Translations under genes and position numbers: made by a program
Notes under the pieces: generated by a model
Database searches by the model: none
What the model saw: only the letters and a program-made list of their open reading frames with translations
Told to the model about the DNA's origin: nothing
Shown here: piece after piece, positions 10,470 to 19,678 of the stretch
Layout of the letters: every line of letters begins with the position of its first letter
Numbering within the stretch: position 1 is the first letter of the stretch
Source: Vibrio artabrorum
GTDB lineage: Bacteria > Pseudomonadota > Gammaproteobacteria > Enterobacterales > Vibrionaceae
Length of the DNA: 64,000 nucleotides
Direction of reading: 5' to 3'
Assembly (NCBI RefSeq): GCF_024347295.1
Contig: NZ_AP025458.1
Span: 2,666,001-2,730,000, forward strand

Positions 10470-11462
10470 TTAAAAAGTCAGTGCACTCTGCCATTCACGA
10501 ATCCAAGGCTTACGCTTAGCGGCAATTTCTTCAGACGTAAAGCTTAACGCTTTCTGCGGTACCGTTAGTTGTTCAAACCCTTTTGGCAAATCAATGTTGG
10601 TGACTGGGTACATCCAGTTACCTGTTGGTATCGCCGATTGAAACTCGTCACTTAAGATAAACGCCATAAACTCATCGGCAAGCTTTTCATTCTTGCTACC
10701 TTTGACCTTAGCTGCAACTTCCACTTGCATGTAATGACCTTCTTCAAAGTTAGCGGCGGCGTACTTAGTGTCACCTTCTGCAATGATGTGGTAAGCAGGA
10801 GATGTTGTGTAAGACAATACTAAGTCCGACTCACCCTTTAAGAACATAGAGTAAGCTTCAGACCAACCTTTCGTCACCGTCACTGTTTTCTGCGCCAGCT
10901 TTTTCCACGCGGCAGGCGCCTGATCACCGTATACCGACTTCATCCATAACATCATGCCTTGGCCCGGCGTTGAAGTTCGAGGGTCTTGGTAAATAACCTT
11001 GAGGTCATCCCGCTGCTCAACCAGTTCTTTCAAGCTCTTAGGTGGGTTTGCTAATTTCTCTTTGTTATAGATAAACGCAAAGTAGCCAAAGTCGTAAGGG
11101 ACAAAAGTGCTATCGTTCCAACCATTAGGAAGTGTCACTGAAGACGTATCAACATTATGCTCAGCCAATAAGCCCGTCGCTTTCGCTTCCGCCATCAGAT
11201 TGTTATCCAAACCTAAAACGATATCTGCTTTGCTATTACCGCCTTCAAGGCGCAAGCGGTTGAGAATCGACACACCATCTTCTAGTGCGACAAAATTCAC
11301 ATCACAGCCACACTTTTCTTCGAATGCTTTTTCAATGACTGGACGAGGGCCCCAATCGGCTGCAAAAGAGTCATAGGTGTACACGGTTAAGGTGTTATCT
11401 GCGGCAAAGGCAGAAAAAGAGATGGCTGTAGTAACAGCAAGAGTTGTTAATGTGAATTTCAC
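10470..11462 (-). CDS. thiB: Thiamine-binding periplasmic protein ThiB
   Basis: ThiB (TbpA) captures thiamine and its phosphates in the periplasm for ThiPQ. The 330-residue protein begins with a cleavable signal peptide (about 1-20, ending SAFAADN) and contains the LTVYTYDSFAADWGPRP start and the YGDQAPAAW and VTVTKGWSEAYSMFL regions typical of the family. The start codon is GTG, with GGAG eight bases upstream; a weak start is suitable for riboswitch control of translation. The TPP riboswitch lies 65 bases upstream. Confidence 0.95.
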   Translation of the reverse strand: MKFTLTTLAVTTAISFSAFAADNTLTVYTYDSFAADWGPRPVIEKAFEEKCGCDVNFVALEDGVSILNRLRLEGGNSKADIVLGLDNNLMAEAKATGLLAEHNVDTSSVTLPNGWNDSTFVPYDFGYFAFIYNKEKLANPPKSLKELVEQRDDLKVIYQDPRTSTPGQGMMLWMKSVYGDQAPAAWKKLAQKTVTVTKGWSEAYSMFLKGESDLVLSYTTSPAYHIIAEGDTKYAAANFEEGHYMQVEVAAKVKGSKNEKLADEFMAFILSDEFQSAIPTGNWMYPVTNIDLPKGFEQLTVPQKALSFTSEEIAAKRKPWIREWQSALTF

Positions 11463-11526
11463 TGGACGCTCTCCATGGTCTGAGCGGCACAGGTTTGAGG
11501 GAGGAGAACGGTAGAGGTTGTTCCTA

Positions 11527-11631
11527 ACTCAATTCCTACGCCAGCATTATCTGGTTCAGGTTTACGGGTCCCAAGCGCTTGCTTGATCTCAGCTCGCATT
11601 CATTATTTGAATGGTCTGCTCCCCGATGAGT
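11527..11631 (-). ncRNA. TPP riboswitch (THI element)
   Basis: On the minus strand the conserved THI-box blocks are present in order: GGGGAGC, CTGAGAT, GGGACCC, AACCTGAACCAGATAATGC and GGCGTAGGAA. Outer bases ACTCA and TGAGT close helix P1. The RNA binds thiamine pyrophosphate. A pyrimidine stretch (TTCTCCTCC) lies between it and the thiB ribosome-binding site GGAG and could act as an anti-Shine-Dalgarno, which would mean control of translation; no T-run terminator is seen. The last point is inference. Confidence 0.96.
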
Positions 11632-11678
11632 GTTCAGAATTGTAATTCGATTTTTAACAATAAGCTATCAAGTTTAGA

Positions 11679-12302
11679 TCAAAGACGTTGATCGTACCCC
11701 CAACGTGGCACTAAACCTTGTTCGATACCCAGATGATCGAGGATGCGAGCGACCATAAAATCAACCAGATCTTCGATCGACTGAGGTTGATGATAAAACC
11801 CCGGAGCCGCAGGCATAATCGTCACCCCCATCGTTGAGAGCTTGTGCATATTCTCTAGATGCAGTGTCGAAAATGGCGTCTCACGAACCACCAACAACAG
11901 TTGACCTCGCTCTTTCATGACAACGTCGGCCGCTCGTTCAATCAAGTTATCCGACAAACCATGAGCAATGGAAGCCAAGCTGCCCGCAGAACATGGACAA
12001 ACCACCATCTGCTTCGGTGCGGCTGAGCCAGAGGCAACGGGTGAGAACCAATCATCTTTGCCACACACCACCAGCTTTTCTGGATCGCAACTTAAATGCT
12101 TAACCAAGGCTTGTTTTGCCGCATCAGGCCCAGCAGGTAACTTAAGTTCATGCTCTGTTGCCAATACAACGCGCGCTGCAGATGATATCAATAAGTAGAC
12201 TTGATAATCAGCGGCCAATAGGCATTCAAGTAAACGCAGTCCATAAGGCGCACCGGATGCGCCAGTGAAAGCGAGTGTTATCGCTTTATTGTGTTTTGTC
12301 AT
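11679..12302 (-). CDS. ubiX: Flavin prenyltransferase UbiX
   Basis: UbiX makes prenylated FMN, the cofactor of the UbiD decarboxylase in ubiquinone synthesis. The start at [21 protein letters not shown] gives 207 residues; a longer frame upstream is not supported. The FMN/DMAP-binding motifs TGASGAPYG near the N-terminus, [14 protein letters not shown] in the middle and the [15 protein letters not shown] loop are all visible. It lies 37 bases after mpl and probably shares its transcript. Confidence 0.94.
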   Translation of the reverse strand: MTKHNKAITLAFTGASGAPYGLRLLECLLAADYQVYLLISSAARVVLATEHELKLPAGPDAAKQALVKHLSCDPEKLVVCGKDDWFSPVASGSAAPKQMVVCPCSAGSLASIAHGLSDNLIERAADVVMKERGQLLLVVRETPFSTLHLENMHKLSTMGVTIMPAAPGFYHQPQSIEDLVDFMVARILDHLGIEQGLVPRWGYDQRL

Positions 12303-12339
12303 GTTCTCAATTACTTCAAATAATAAGGTTATGGGCCTG

Positions 12340-13698
12340 TTAACCTTTGAGTGCCAAGGCATCCAACAGTTTCTGATGAATACCACCAAAACCACCATTA
12401 CTCATGACCAATATTTGGTCGCCCGCTTGTGCTTCTGAGACAATTTGAGCAACAAGTGCCTCCATGTCATTATTGACATGCGCAGGTTGGTGACAAGCGT
12501 CTGCGACATCTTGTACCGACCAATCAATGTTATCCGGTTGGAATAAGTAGGTAGAATCCGCTTGCTTCAACGAATCGGCTAGTGTTTCTTTGTGCACACC
12601 ACGTTTCATAGTGGCAGAACGAGGCTCCAACACGGCGATGATCTTCTTAGTGTCAACCTTATTACGTAAGCCGCCGAGTGTAAGTTCAATCGCCGTTGGG
12701 TGATGAGCAAAGTCGTCATAAACAGAAACACCAGCGACTTCGCCTTTAAACTCCAAACGACGTTTCGTATTAATAAAGGTTGCCAACGATTGACAAGCGA
12801 GATCAGGAGTCACACCCACGTGTCGCGCCGCGGCAATTGCCATCAAGGCATTATTGACGTTATGGTCGCCCACTAAATCCCAGTTTACCGTTCCAACACA
12901 TTCATTTTGGAAGTAGACCTCAAATTGAGAGCCATCTTTAACCAACTTTTTGGCATCCCAGTCACCCAGATCGCCACTCGATTCCGTTTCACTCCAGCAA
13001 CCGCGAGCGAGAACATCTTGAATAGCAGTATCTTGCTTAGGTGAGAAAATGCGACCGTTGCTTGGCACAGTGCGCACCAAATGATGGAACTGTCGCTTAA
13101 TCGCTTCAAGATCGTCAAAGATGTCCGCATGATCGAACTCTAGGTTATTCATCACCAAGGTTCTTGGGTGGTAATGAACGAACTTAGATCGTTTATCGAA
13201 AAAAGCACTGTCATATTCGTCGGCTTCGACCACAAAGAACATGCTTTCACCAAGACGAGCAGAGATACCAAAGTTACCTAACACACCGCCAACTAAGAAG
13301 CCTGGCGCATAGCCACAGTCTTCTAAAATCCAAGCGAGCATGCTTGATGTCGTGGTCTTGCCATGTGTGCCGGATACCGCCAGAACCCAGCGGTCATGCA
13401 GTAGAAATTCTTGCAACCACTGAGGACCAGAGGTGTATCTAAGATTATTATCCAATACATACTCAACACATGGATTACCACGACTCATCGCATTGCCAAT
13501 CACCACCAGATCAGGCCTAGGCTCTAATTGGCTTGGGTCAAACCCTTCAATAATTTCAATCCCTTGAGATTCCAACAAGGTACTCATTGGAGGATAAACA
13601 TTCGCGTCACTCCCCGTAACCTTGTGGCCTAATTGACGAGCCAATACCGCAGCACCACCCATGAAGGTGCCACAAATTCCTAAGATATGAATATGCAT
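12340..13698 (-). CDS. mpl: UDP-MurNAc tripeptide ligase Mpl (murein recycling)
   Basis: Mpl joins recycled L-Ala-gamma-D-Glu-meso-DAP to UDP-MurNAc. The 452-residue Mur-ligase protein starts [15 protein letters not shown], has the ATP-binding loop [11 protein letters not shown] (about 110-120), the magnesium region [11 protein letters not shown] and the C-terminal domain motif [14 protein letters not shown]. It is divergent from fbp, as mpl and fbp are in E. coli. Confidence 0.96.
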   Translation of the reverse strand: MHIHILGICGTFMGGAAVLARQLGHKVTGSDANVYPPMSTLLESQGIEIIEGFDPSQLEPRPDLVVIGNAMSRGNPCVEYVLDNNLRYTSGPQWLQEFLLHDRWVLAVSGTHGKTTTSSMLAWILEDCGYAPGFLVGGVLGNFGISARLGESMFFVVEADEYDSAFFDKRSKFVHYHPRTLVMNNLEFDHADIFDDLEAIKRQFHHLVRTVPSNGRIFSPKQDTAIQDVLARGCWSETESSGDLGDWDAKKLVKDGSQFEVYFQNECVGTVNWDLVGDHNVNNALMAIAAARHVGVTPDLACQSLATFINTKRRLEFKGEVAGVSVYDDFAHHPTAIELTLGGLRNKVDTKKIIAVLEPRSATMKRGVHKETLADSLKQADSTYLFQPDNIDWSVQDVADACHQPAHVNNDMEALVAQIVSEAQAGDQILVMSNGGFGGIHQKLLDALALKG

Positions 13699-13890
13699 AT
13701 ATTGTTTCCAAACGCTTGGCTCAATGAACCATGTCTAAATCAAACTACTTATGCCCATTATCATTAAATGGTGATTAAAAGCGAGTAGCAATGCAAAACA
13801 AATTGAGTCGACATAGTAAGTGAGATCTGTATCGCTTAGTTCATTACCATTAAAAAGATCTTAGCTTTAGAATTTAGGGTAAGCGTCTAG

Positions 13891-13968
13891 ATGAATAAAG
13901 CCCACTCAAGAGGCCAATTCTACTGTGCTCAAATCCCCCCTAATATTCAGAGAAGTTTAAGGAAATAA
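13891..13968 (+). CDS. Possible 25-codon leader peptide upstream of fbp
   Basis: An ATG-started frame of 25 codons (beginning [14 protein letters not shown], ending QRSLRK) closes with TAA exactly one base before the fbp ATG. The AGGG upstream is a poor, distant ribosome-binding site. The frame may be chance, or translation of it may be coupled to fbp. No known leader peptide is recognised. Confidence 0.2.
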   Translation: MNKAHSRGQFYCAQIPPNIQRSLRK

Positions 13969-13969
13969 C

Positions 13970-14980
13970 ATGTCTGAGATTCGCACCCTTGGTGAGTTCA
14001 TTGTTGCAAAACAAAATGACTTTCCCCATGCAAGTGGTGATCTTTCATCCCTTTTGTCATCCATTCGTCTTGCTGCAAAAATTGTTAACCGAGAAATCAA
14101 CAAGGCCGGCCTGGTCGACATTACTGGCGCTGTTGGTACAGACAACATTCAAGGTGAAGAGCAACAAAAGTTAGACCTTTACGCCAATGACAAATTTAAA
14201 GCGGCTCTAGAAGCTCGAGACCAAGTTTGTGGCGTAGCAAGTGAAGAAGAAGATGAAGCCGTTGCTTTCAATAAAGAGCTCAACAAAAATGCAAAATACG
14301 TGGTTCTAATGGACCCACTTGATGGCTCTTCAAACATTGACGTGAATGTATCGGTTGGTACCATTTTCTCAATCTATCGTCGAGTCTCCCCTATTGGTAC
14401 TCCACCCACACAAGAAGATTTCCTTCAACCCGGACACAAACAAGTCGCCGCAGGCTACGTGGTTTACGGCTCTTCTACCATGATTGTCTACACAACCGGG
14501 GCCGGAGTGAATGGTTTTACCTACGACCCATCGCTGGGGACATTCTATCTATCTCATGAAAACATGATGATTCCAGATAAAGGTCAGATTTATTCGATCA
14601 ACGAAGGGAACTACTTCCGCTTCCCGACAGGGGTTAAAAAATACATCAAATACTGCCAAGAGAATGAGCCTAACGATAACCGTCCTTACTCATCCCGCTA
14701 TATCGGTTCGCTGGTCTCAGACTTCCACCGTAACCTTCTAAAAGGCGGTATCTATTTATACCCAAGTACTCAAAGCCACCCTCAAGGCAAGCTACGTTTA
14801 CTTTATGAGTGCAACCCAATGGCATTTATTATAGAACAGGCCGGTGGTATCGCTTCAGATGGAGTTCAACGCATTCTGGATATTAAGCCAACCGAACTGC
14901 ATCAACGAGTTCCTTTCTTTGTCGGTTCAACCAGTATGGTACGAAAAGTCGAAGAACTTCTTGAGCTTTACCCGGACTAA
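13970..14980 (+). CDS. fbp: Fructose-1,6-bisphosphatase class I
   Basis: FBPase hydrolyses fructose-1,6-bisphosphate in gluconeogenesis. The 336-residue protein shows the class I metal and substrate motifs: GEEQQKLD early on, the [22 protein letters not shown] signature (about 118-139), and [17 protein letters not shown] near the C-terminus. AAGGAAA precedes the ATG. A possible promoter TTACCA-N18-TAGAAT ends at 13873. A terminator follows the gene. Confidence 0.97.
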   Translation: MSEIRTLGEFIVAKQNDFPHASGDLSSLLSSIRLAAKIVNREINKAGLVDITGAVGTDNIQGEEQQKLDLYANDKFKAALEARDQVCGVASEEEDEAVAFNKELNKNAKYVVLMDPLDGSSNIDVNVSVGTIFSIYRRVSPIGTPPTQEDFLQPGHKQVAAGYVVYGSSTMIVYTTGAGVNGFTYDPSLGTFYLSHENMMIPDKGQIYSINEGNYFRFPTGVKKYIKYCQENEPNDNRPYSSRYIGSLVSDFHRNLLKGGIYLYPSTQSHPQGKLRLLYECNPMAFIIEQAGGIASDGVQRILDIKPTELHQRVPFFVGSTSMVRKVEELLELYPD

Positions 14981-15013
14981 TTATCTCGCTTATTGATCGA
15001 AATGAGCGCCATT

Positions 15014-15043
15014 AAAAAGCCAGCATTCACATGCTGGCTTTTC
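15014..15043 (+). terminator. Intrinsic terminator after fbp
   Basis: The hairpin AAAAGCCAGCAT-tcac-ATGCTGGCTTTT with flanking A and T runs separates fbp from the convergent DUF2799 lipoprotein gene and may act in both directions. Confidence 0.85.
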
Positions 15044-15078
15044 GTTGTTCGTGATATCTTTTTTAGGGTAAAGCCGGG

Positions 15079-15435
15079 TTATCGAACACTATATTTTGAT
15101 TCTGCCCCCCGCTCAAAGTGGAAGCGGAACCATTTATCGATATCATCACAGATACCAAAGTAACTCTCACCGCGACGCCCTAACGCTCTTGGGTTTTGAG
15201 AGCAATACTGAGTTTTTCCCACTTCATAGCCTTGACCATAAGCAGCATACAAGTTTGCATCAATGGATGGTGTAGACGCCGCTTCAGCCAGGCTGGCTTC
15301 CGTTTGTTTGGTTTTGCCTTTCAACGCTGTTTCTTCACCAAAAGTCTGCCAATCCATGGTATTAGATGACGTTGGGGGTGGAGTTTGCGCACAACCAAAT
15401 AGCATTACCGATAATACTACTAGTAGATATTTCAT
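15079..15435 (-). CDS. DUF2799 family lipoprotein
   Basis: The 118-residue protein begins with a lipoprotein signal (MKYLLVVLSVMLFGC, lipidated Cys15) and ends with the DUF2799 pattern: an AYGQGYEVGKTQYC block, a central RRGESYFGIC block, and a FHFERGAESKYSV end. The paired cysteines could form a disulfide in the periplasm. Function is unknown. It lies between fbp and the ytfP homologue in an otherwise E. coli-like neighbourhood; a TAGGAGG ribosome-binding site precedes the ATG. Confidence 0.75.
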   Translation of the reverse strand: MKYLLVVLSVMLFGCAQTPPPTSSNTMDWQTFGEETALKGKTKQTEASLAEAASTPSIDANLYAAYGQGYEVGKTQYCSQNPRALGRRGESYFGICDDIDKWFRFHFERGAESKYSVR

Positions 15436-15512
15436 AATTTCCTCCTAATGAAAATATGATTAGCCTATGTCGAGACTGTTCACTAATACGTCAGAATGCT
15501 CTCAGTAGTTCA

Positions 15513-15872
15513 TCAACTAAAGCGGTTGTTTGACTTACACCAGTCACCTGAAAGTATTGGTTCATTCCTTGTGAGATCACGCTGATATAAATATACCCAC
15601 GCTACTCCAAATATAGTCTCGATTTGCTCACGACGATACTCAACCGGAACTTCTTCTAACCGATCGAGTAATGCCAAAACGTCGTCGTTAATGAGATAGA
15701 CCTCGCCAACGATACTTTTATTTCCAGAAATCATCGCCGGATATGCACCTAAATCAAAAAGCGCATAACTTTCTGGCGTGTTAAACGTGCCTAAATACTC
15801 AGACTGTTCCAAATAGTGATGGTTAGATTGCGCTTTTCTCAATGTTCCATAGACGAAAACAAGATGCTGCAT
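15513..15872 (-). CDS. ytfP: Gamma-glutamylcyclotransferase-fold protein YtfP
   Basis: The 119-residue protein starts with VFVYGTLRKAQSNHHYL, the substrate loop of the GGCT-like fold, and contains the GEVYLINDDVLALLDRLEEVPVEYRRE segment. The E. coli homologue YtfP has no proven reaction; related proteins cleave gamma-glutamyl-amine or gamma-glutamyl dipeptides. Position directly downstream of tamB is the same as in E. coli (ytfM-ytfN-ytfP). It is 53 bases after tamB, so probably the last gene of that transcript. Confidence 0.85.
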   Translation of the reverse strand: MQHLVFVYGTLRKAQSNHHYLEQSEYLGTFNTPESYALFDLGAYPAMISGNKSIVGEVYLINDDVLALLDRLEEVPVEYRREQIETIFGVAWVYLYQRDLTRNEPILSGDWCKSNNRFS

Positions 15873-15925
15873 AAATACTCCATAAGCCTTTCGATTTACA
15901 TGCCAACAAGTGGATGCCGATGCCT

Positions 15926-18900
15926 CTACTCGAATTCAAATTGATAAAGAAGGTCAACGGCACTGTCTAAGCCCGATACCGCTTCAACGTAAAGGTCCTG
16001 CATCAATCGATAACGCACCGTAAACTCCCCTAACGAGTTAAAGATACCCACACCATACTTCACCTGTAAGCCTGGAAGAATATAACCACTCACTGTCACT
16101 TGAGAGTCATCCCCCGAGCCTGCTGTATCCAGTTGTAAGTCCTGTACACCAAATGCTTCACCGATTTCACCAACCACCTTACCGCTCTTCGCTAAGCTTA
16201 AGCCAATTAAAGTCGTTGTCATCGCGCTCCCTGACTCTCCATCGATATCTTGACCACGCAAAAGATAAGATAGCGCGTTCGCTTGTGGCATGGCGGGTTC
16301 AGAATAAATCTCGATGTTCGGTTCTGTCGCCGGGCCTGTCACCCGAATCCCAGCAGTCACATCATCTTGAGTATTATCTGGGTTGCGTATCGCACTGATT
16401 GCTACGTAGGGCTGATCCGGAGGTCCATTCATTAAAATCTTACCCTTTTCGATCAACAGATCTTGTCCAAATGATCGATAAGTACCGTTGACGATGTTCA
16501 CTTCACCCGTGATAAATGGGCCTTGATCTTTTTGAGCGACATTCAGCTTACCGACTAAGCCCCCCTTGAGGCCAAAAGCAGAAAGTTTAACGTCATTACC
16601 AATCAAAAGATTAATATTGGTCACCACATCAAATGGCATCGTATCTTCGTTTGCTGGCTTAAGATCTTTATTCAAGATGACTTGATCAGAAGAAACACCC
16701 ACCGCAGAAGGCGGTAAGTCTTCGACAACAATTCGCCCCCAAGGTAAAGCAATATCACCCGTAATTTTCGCAAGGCCCGGAGTGACATCAATAGTCATAT
16801 CAGGAACGACCTTGACCTTAACCATAGGGGGAATATCAACCATCAACCCATCAGCAAAAACTCTAACATTGGAGTGCCATGCTTGAAGGTCTTGCCAATC
16901 CCCTCCACCTTCGATATCGAGGTGACCATCAGGCGTCTCAATATTGGCATCCAGCTTTGCACGATAGCCGTCAAAGTCGAGGTCAATCCGGCCATCTTCA
17001 ATATCAACGGGTGTGAAATCACCATGAACCTGAATCTCATCAACGGCAAATTGACCAAAGACTTGAGGGTGCATCAAAGAACCTTTCACTTTGAGATCGC
17101 TCTCAAGAACCGCTTTCAACCGACTATATTCGCCGAGAATAGGCTGTAAGAAATCCAAATGAAATGCCGTCAATTTAATTGCCGCATCGAGCTGTTTGTC
17201 TTCAACACGAATATCCGGTAACGACACCACTCCTGATAAATCACCATTATCAGACACATCCAGGTTAAAGTCGGCTTTCAACTGGTTGTCTTTTAATTGA
17301 GCATTCAATACAACGCTGTCCCAACCGAGCGTGATCGTCTCTCCGATTTGTTGAGTAACCTGACCTTTTGGCATATCAACACTTACGGTTACCTCTGGTT
17401 GCTGTTGTTGCGACCATTTGGCATGGGCCGTGGCATTGACGAAACCTTGCAGTTGCGTCTCTTTAGGTAAAAAGGCTTTAATCTGCTCGAAGTCGAATTG
17501 TTTAATCGTCAACTTCACCTCACCTGACTGACCAACATGAACATCTTCATCCAAACACACGCGCGAATTAGACTGTTTCCAACAATGTGCTTGTACATCG
17601 GCAAACTGCTTGTCGACATCAGCCTTAATCGCGACGGGTTGCTCTAATACCCAAGGTCCCTGCTCTGTGGTGATTTTGACTCGATCTAATGAGCCATTCC
17701 AAATAAGAGACGGTTTTTGAATCAGCTCACCAGAGACCGCCAAACTTGCAGACACAATGTCCGATACGACGTCCAGTGCCACGGTGTGTTGTTTCTCGCC
17801 CCCACTCACCGTTAAGTCGATGCTTTCTACACTTTGGTCTTGATAAGTTAAGTGCTTGGCTTTTAATTCGAGATCGGCCAGAGGGTGCGGCAGTGGCACA
17901 AAAGAACCATTAAGCGACAGCGAATCAAGTGTCGCTTCGTTCTTCCAATCAACCTGATTAACATTTAAAGCCAGATTGACTTCCGGCTCTTGTGTGGGGC
18001 CGCTCAATTGAATGTTCCCCATCACTTTACCTTTCAGATCAGGGATACTTTTGGCGAGTTCAGGGAAATGAACAGCAATCCCCATATTCCATTGCTTATC
18101 AAGTTGCCCCTGCGCCGTAATCGAGTTCACACCATGAGCTATGCGCAAACCACTGGTTTTCAGTTTCGGTTCACCACTCGCATTGCGATCCGATGCCGAC
18201 AACTGCCCTTCAATGTCCAGTGGGTATTCTCGCAAAATCCCTTCAATATCGAGTTTAGGCAACTCAACCGCCCATCCTCCAGCTTCCGTCAGTTCGCCCG
18301 AAGTCACAATGCTTCCACTCATTCTACCTTCGGCTTCAGGCCACTGTATCCCTGGTTGAATGTCGTGTAATGTCACCTTGGCTTGCCAGTGAACTAATGT
18401 TTTCCAATTGGCTTTGACCACACCATTTAGCTCCCCCCCCAAAGTCTTCAGGTTAAGGCGCTCAAGATCAATATTCTCCTTTGAACCTTTGCCTTGTAGG
18501 TCGATGGCGAGAGCCGGAATATCCTTACCATCCGCTTCGCCTTTAAGCTGCACATTAAAACCATCTAACGTTCCATCGGCTTTGAGTTTCTCAATCGCCG
18601 CTTGGTAATCACTTTTACCGGTAAGAGGCCACTGCGCTTGGCCACCTTCTAAAAGGAGGTCAAATGGCAGTGTCGGTTCTAAAGGTTGAATATCACCCGA
18701 AATTTTTGCCTCAATCAATTCAGAAAGTTGAGAATCAAGGCTCAGCTTAGCCACGCTGCCGTGCGCGTTCAGCGATAATTTCTGGCCAGCAAGATCCGTT
18801 TCTTTGACTAATGCATCTAAAGAAAGATCTAGTGGGTAGCCCCCTTTGAGCTCAACCTTCGTCGCTAGGTTCGCGTTTATTTGTGGCATATCGAGTTCAA

Positions 18901-19678
18901 GCATTGACACATCCACCGTATGTTTACCCGCGCGCGCCTCAAGCCCAAGGTGGTTCACAACAATGGGGGTTTCTTGCTCTAAGGTAAAACGGTTGAGATC
19001 AAATCGCTCTAACACGACCTGTAAAGGTATCCAGACTTCAGGCAATTCAATAGCTGTTTTAGTGGCGGTCTCAGGCTCCACCGTTTCTGCTTGTGGTTCT
19101 TCTGTCGATTCAGCAAGCTTAACCTTGAGGTCATTGAATAAGGTGGGTGATACCGTCAGCTTTTCACCCTGCATGCTCAAAGCGGTAGAAAACAGACCCC
19201 ACTCAATTTTATTCCCCAAAATATTCAGCTTAATATCAGACAAGGCAATACGATTAATCACAATCGGTAGCGGAATTTTAACCGAGGTTACCGGCGGAGT
19301 GGGTTCGGTGTCTTCAGAAGAGGCTGGTGGCTGTTTCGTTAAGGTAAAGTCGAGCCCTTGAATGGCGAAGCGGTCAACACATAGCTTAGGGTCAAGCAGG
19401 CAACGAGGGTTAATAGCCAAGGCCAATTTTTCAACCTTAGTATCGATATGCAGGCTGTCATCTTTGAATTGGACATTATTCAGCGTAAAGCTTGGGAACA
19501 GAGCCCCTTTAGTACTTTCAACCTTGAGTTGTGGTAATGCTTTTTCTGCGCCCCAAAGTACAGTGTTCAACCCTGGGTTGGTGAACAAAACAAAACCGAT
19601 CAGGGCGATCAACAACAGCAAAATAGACGTCAATGAAATCGACGTCCACTTAATGTATTTGCCCATCACTTTGATCAT
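15926..19678 (-). CDS. tamB: Translocation and assembly module protein TamB
   Basis: TamB is a long inner-membrane-anchored periplasmic protein (AsmA-like bridge family) that works with TamA in outer-membrane protein assembly and in phospholipid transport. The 1250-residue protein has one N-terminal membrane helix (about 13-33), a very long repetitive beta-rich region and the C-terminal DUF490 domain, including DLYVEAVSGLDSAVDLLYQFEFE. Its ATG overlaps the tamA TGA by four bases (ATGA). Length is in the usual range (E. coli 1259). Confidence 0.95.
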   Translation of the reverse strand: MIKVMGKYIKWTSISLTSILLLLIALIGFVLFTNPGLNTVLWGAEKALPQLKVESTKGALFPSFTLNNVQFKDDSLHIDTKVEKLALAINPRCLLDPKLCVDRFAIQGLDFTLTKQPPASSEDTEPTPPVTSVKIPLPIVINRIALSDIKLNILGNKIEWGLFSTALSMQGEKLTVSPTLFNDLKVKLAESTEEPQAETVEPETATKTAIELPEVWIPLQVVLERFDLNRFTLEQETPIVVNHLGLEARAGKHTVDVSMLELDMPQINANLATKVELKGGYPLDLSLDALVKETDLAGQKLSLNAHGSVAKLSLDSQLSELIEAKISGDIQPLEPTLPFDLLLEGGQAQWPLTGKSDYQAAIEKLKADGTLDGFNVQLKGEADGKDIPALAIDLQGKGSKENIDLERLNLKTLGGELNGVVKANWKTLVHWQAKVTLHDIQPGIQWPEAEGRMSGSIVTSGELTEAGGWAVELPKLDIEGILREYPLDIEGQLSASDRNASGEPKLKTSGLRIAHGVNSITAQGQLDKQWNMGIAVHFPELAKSIPDLKGKVMGNIQLSGPTQEPEVNLALNVNQVDWKNEATLDSLSLNGSFVPLPHPLADLELKAKHLTYQDQSVESIDLTVSGGEKQHTVALDVVSDIVSASLAVSGELIQKPSLIWNGSLDRVKITTEQGPWVLEQPVAIKADVDKQFADVQAHCWKQSNSRVCLDEDVHVGQSGEVKLTIKQFDFEQIKAFLPKETQLQGFVNATAHAKWSQQQQPEVTVSVDMPKGQVTQQIGETITLGWDSVVLNAQLKDNQLKADFNLDVSDNGDLSGVVSLPDIRVEDKQLDAAIKLTAFHLDFLQPILGEYSRLKAVLESDLKVKGSLMHPQVFGQFAVDEIQVHGDFTPVDIEDGRIDLDFDGYRAKLDANIETPDGHLDIEGGGDWQDLQAWHSNVRVFADGLMVDIPPMVKVKVVPDMTIDVTPGLAKITGDIALPWGRIVVEDLPPSAVGVSSDQVILNKDLKPANEDTMPFDVVTNINLLIGNDVKLSAFGLKGGLVGKLNVAQKDQGPFITGEVNIVNGTYRSFGQDLLIEKGKILMNGPPDQPYVAISAIRNPDNTQDDVTAGIRVTGPATEPNIEIYSEPAMPQANALSYLLRGQDIDGESGSAMTTTLIGLSLAKSGKVVGEIGEAFGVQDLQLDTAGSGDDSQVTVSGYILPGLQVKYGVGIFNSLGEFTVRYRLMQDLYVEAVSGLDSAVDLLYQFEFE

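Noticed and set aside
18846..19361. 171-codon frame opposite tamB
   Set aside because: It is an antisense shadow of a strongly conserved gene, with no family resemblance.
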